Origin: Anaerolineaceae bacterium
GTDB taxonomy: Bacteria; Chloroflexota; Anaerolineae; Anaerolineales; Anaerolineaceae
Assembly (NCBI GenBank): GCA_002702705.1
Contig: PABH01000028.1
Coordinates: 124,001 to 188,000 of the forward strand
DNA length: 64,000 nucleotides
Direction: 5' to 3'
The translations under genes were made by a program, and so were the position numbers. This document shows, in pieces, positions 63,718 through 64,000 of this stretch. The notes beneath the pieces were generated by a model. It worked only from the letters and a program-made list of their open reading frames with translations. It had not been told where the DNA came from and made no database searches. The first letter of the stretch is position 1. The number at the start of each line of letters is the position of its first letter.

Positions 63718-64000
63718 ATGTCTGATAATATTTTAGAAATGCGTAATATTACAAAGACATTTCCCGGCGTGAAAGCGTTAGATAATGTAAATTTTACAGT
63801 TAAACGGGGGGAGATCCATGCTCTGGTAGGGGAAAATGGTGCAGGTAAATCGACACTTATGAAAGTATTAAGTGGCGTACATCCTCATGGAACCTATGAA
63901 GGTGACATATTTTTCAACGGACAAAAATGTCAATTTAAAGATATTAGCCAGAGTGAAAAAATCGGATTGGTGATTATTCACCAGGAGCTGGCTTTGGTGC
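63718..64000 (+). CDS. mmsA: Sugar ABC transporter ATP-binding protein (3' partial)
   Basis: The first 94 residues of a monosaccharide ABC ATPase: [20 protein letters not shown], Walker [10 protein letters not shown] (about 38-46), LMKVLSGV, and [10 protein letters not shown] as Q-loop, where the window ends. The [12 protein letters not shown] insert is typical of MmsA/GguA rather than RbsA. ATG 63712 lies two codons upstream in frame; AAGGA fits either start. It completes the ChvE importer, with the permease expected beyond the window. Confidence 0.93.
   Translation, partial: MSDNILEMRNITKTFPGVKALDNVNFTVKRGEIHALVGENGAGKSTLMKVLSGVHPHGTYEGDIFFNGQKCQFKDISQSEKIGLVIIHQELALV

Overview
The window reads as chromosomal DNA of an Anaerolineae-like Chloroflexota bacterium. 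This is inferred, not computed. The cues are several lipoproteins and kinases with long Thr/Pro linkers, a DUF4388 protein paired with a small GTPase, a secreted protein ending in FLPLIIR, very large multi-GAF histidine kinases, and moderate GC content. The standard code with TGA as stop is in use (for example the ends of the genes at 3055-4014 upstream neighbour, 5799-6536 and 57166-59397).

Layout. 1-10.9 kb (+): a surface-glycan locus. It holds the end of a cytidylyltransferase/KdsC-like HAD fusion, a NeuB-type nonulosonate synthase without SAF domain, a capsule-type glycosyltransferase, three GT2 glycosyltransferases, a second CMP-sugar synthetase, a 2-hydroxyacid dehydrogenase, an SDR, a DUF115 protein and a PMT-like membrane glycosyltransferase. 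Together they could make, activate and attach a sialic-acid-like sugar. 11-14.3 kb: a YkvA-like membrane protein, a lipoprotein sugar dehydrogenase, a small Cys protein and kbl. 14.3-17.1 kb: a helicase-associated-like protein flanked by repeat-rich non-coding DNA. 17.1-28.6 kb: DUF4388/GTPase, hydrolase, left-handed beta-helix protein, CBS/permease pair, DUF692-like protein, DUF3109 protein, M32 peptidase, a lone receiver, an LLM oxidoreductase, a lipoprotein and an AtzF-C-like protein. 28.6-29.2 kb: a tandem 168-bp repeat. 29.2-34.4 kb (-): a complete thiamine uptake/activation operon behind a promoter, TPP riboswitch and terminator. 34.5-36.6 kb: SulP transporter and DCC protein. 36.8-45.9 kb (-): a PIN-toxin remnant, then a signalling operon with a 2295-residue ten-GAF hybrid-less histidine kinase between two receivers and an alpha/beta-hydrolase that lacks its nucleophile. 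46.1-57.1 kb: hydrolases, a thioredoxin-NHL protein with an in-frame TGA, YbaK, a Ser/Thr kinase, an APC-USP fusion, a lipoprotein and tRNA-Lys. 57.2-64 kb (+): a carbohydrate locus with a secreted modular protein, GH1 beta-glucosidase, LacI regulator with a 38-bp palindromic operator, and a ChvE/MmsA sugar ABC importer cut by the window end.

The strongest unexpected signal is at 47201-49042 (-). A thioredoxin-NHL (NHLRC2-like) protein has TGA exactly where the family has the first Cys of its CxxC (CCINC becomes C-TGA-INC). A 6-bp hairpin lies 19 nt downstream. This looks like an unrecognised selenoprotein that ordinary gene calling would truncate to a GTG start at 48892. Other notable signals are a pair of exactly 202-bp elements with terminal inverted repeats (16508-16921), dispersed repeats shared between 14.5, 23.5 and 28.7 kb, and several starts that look leaderless.
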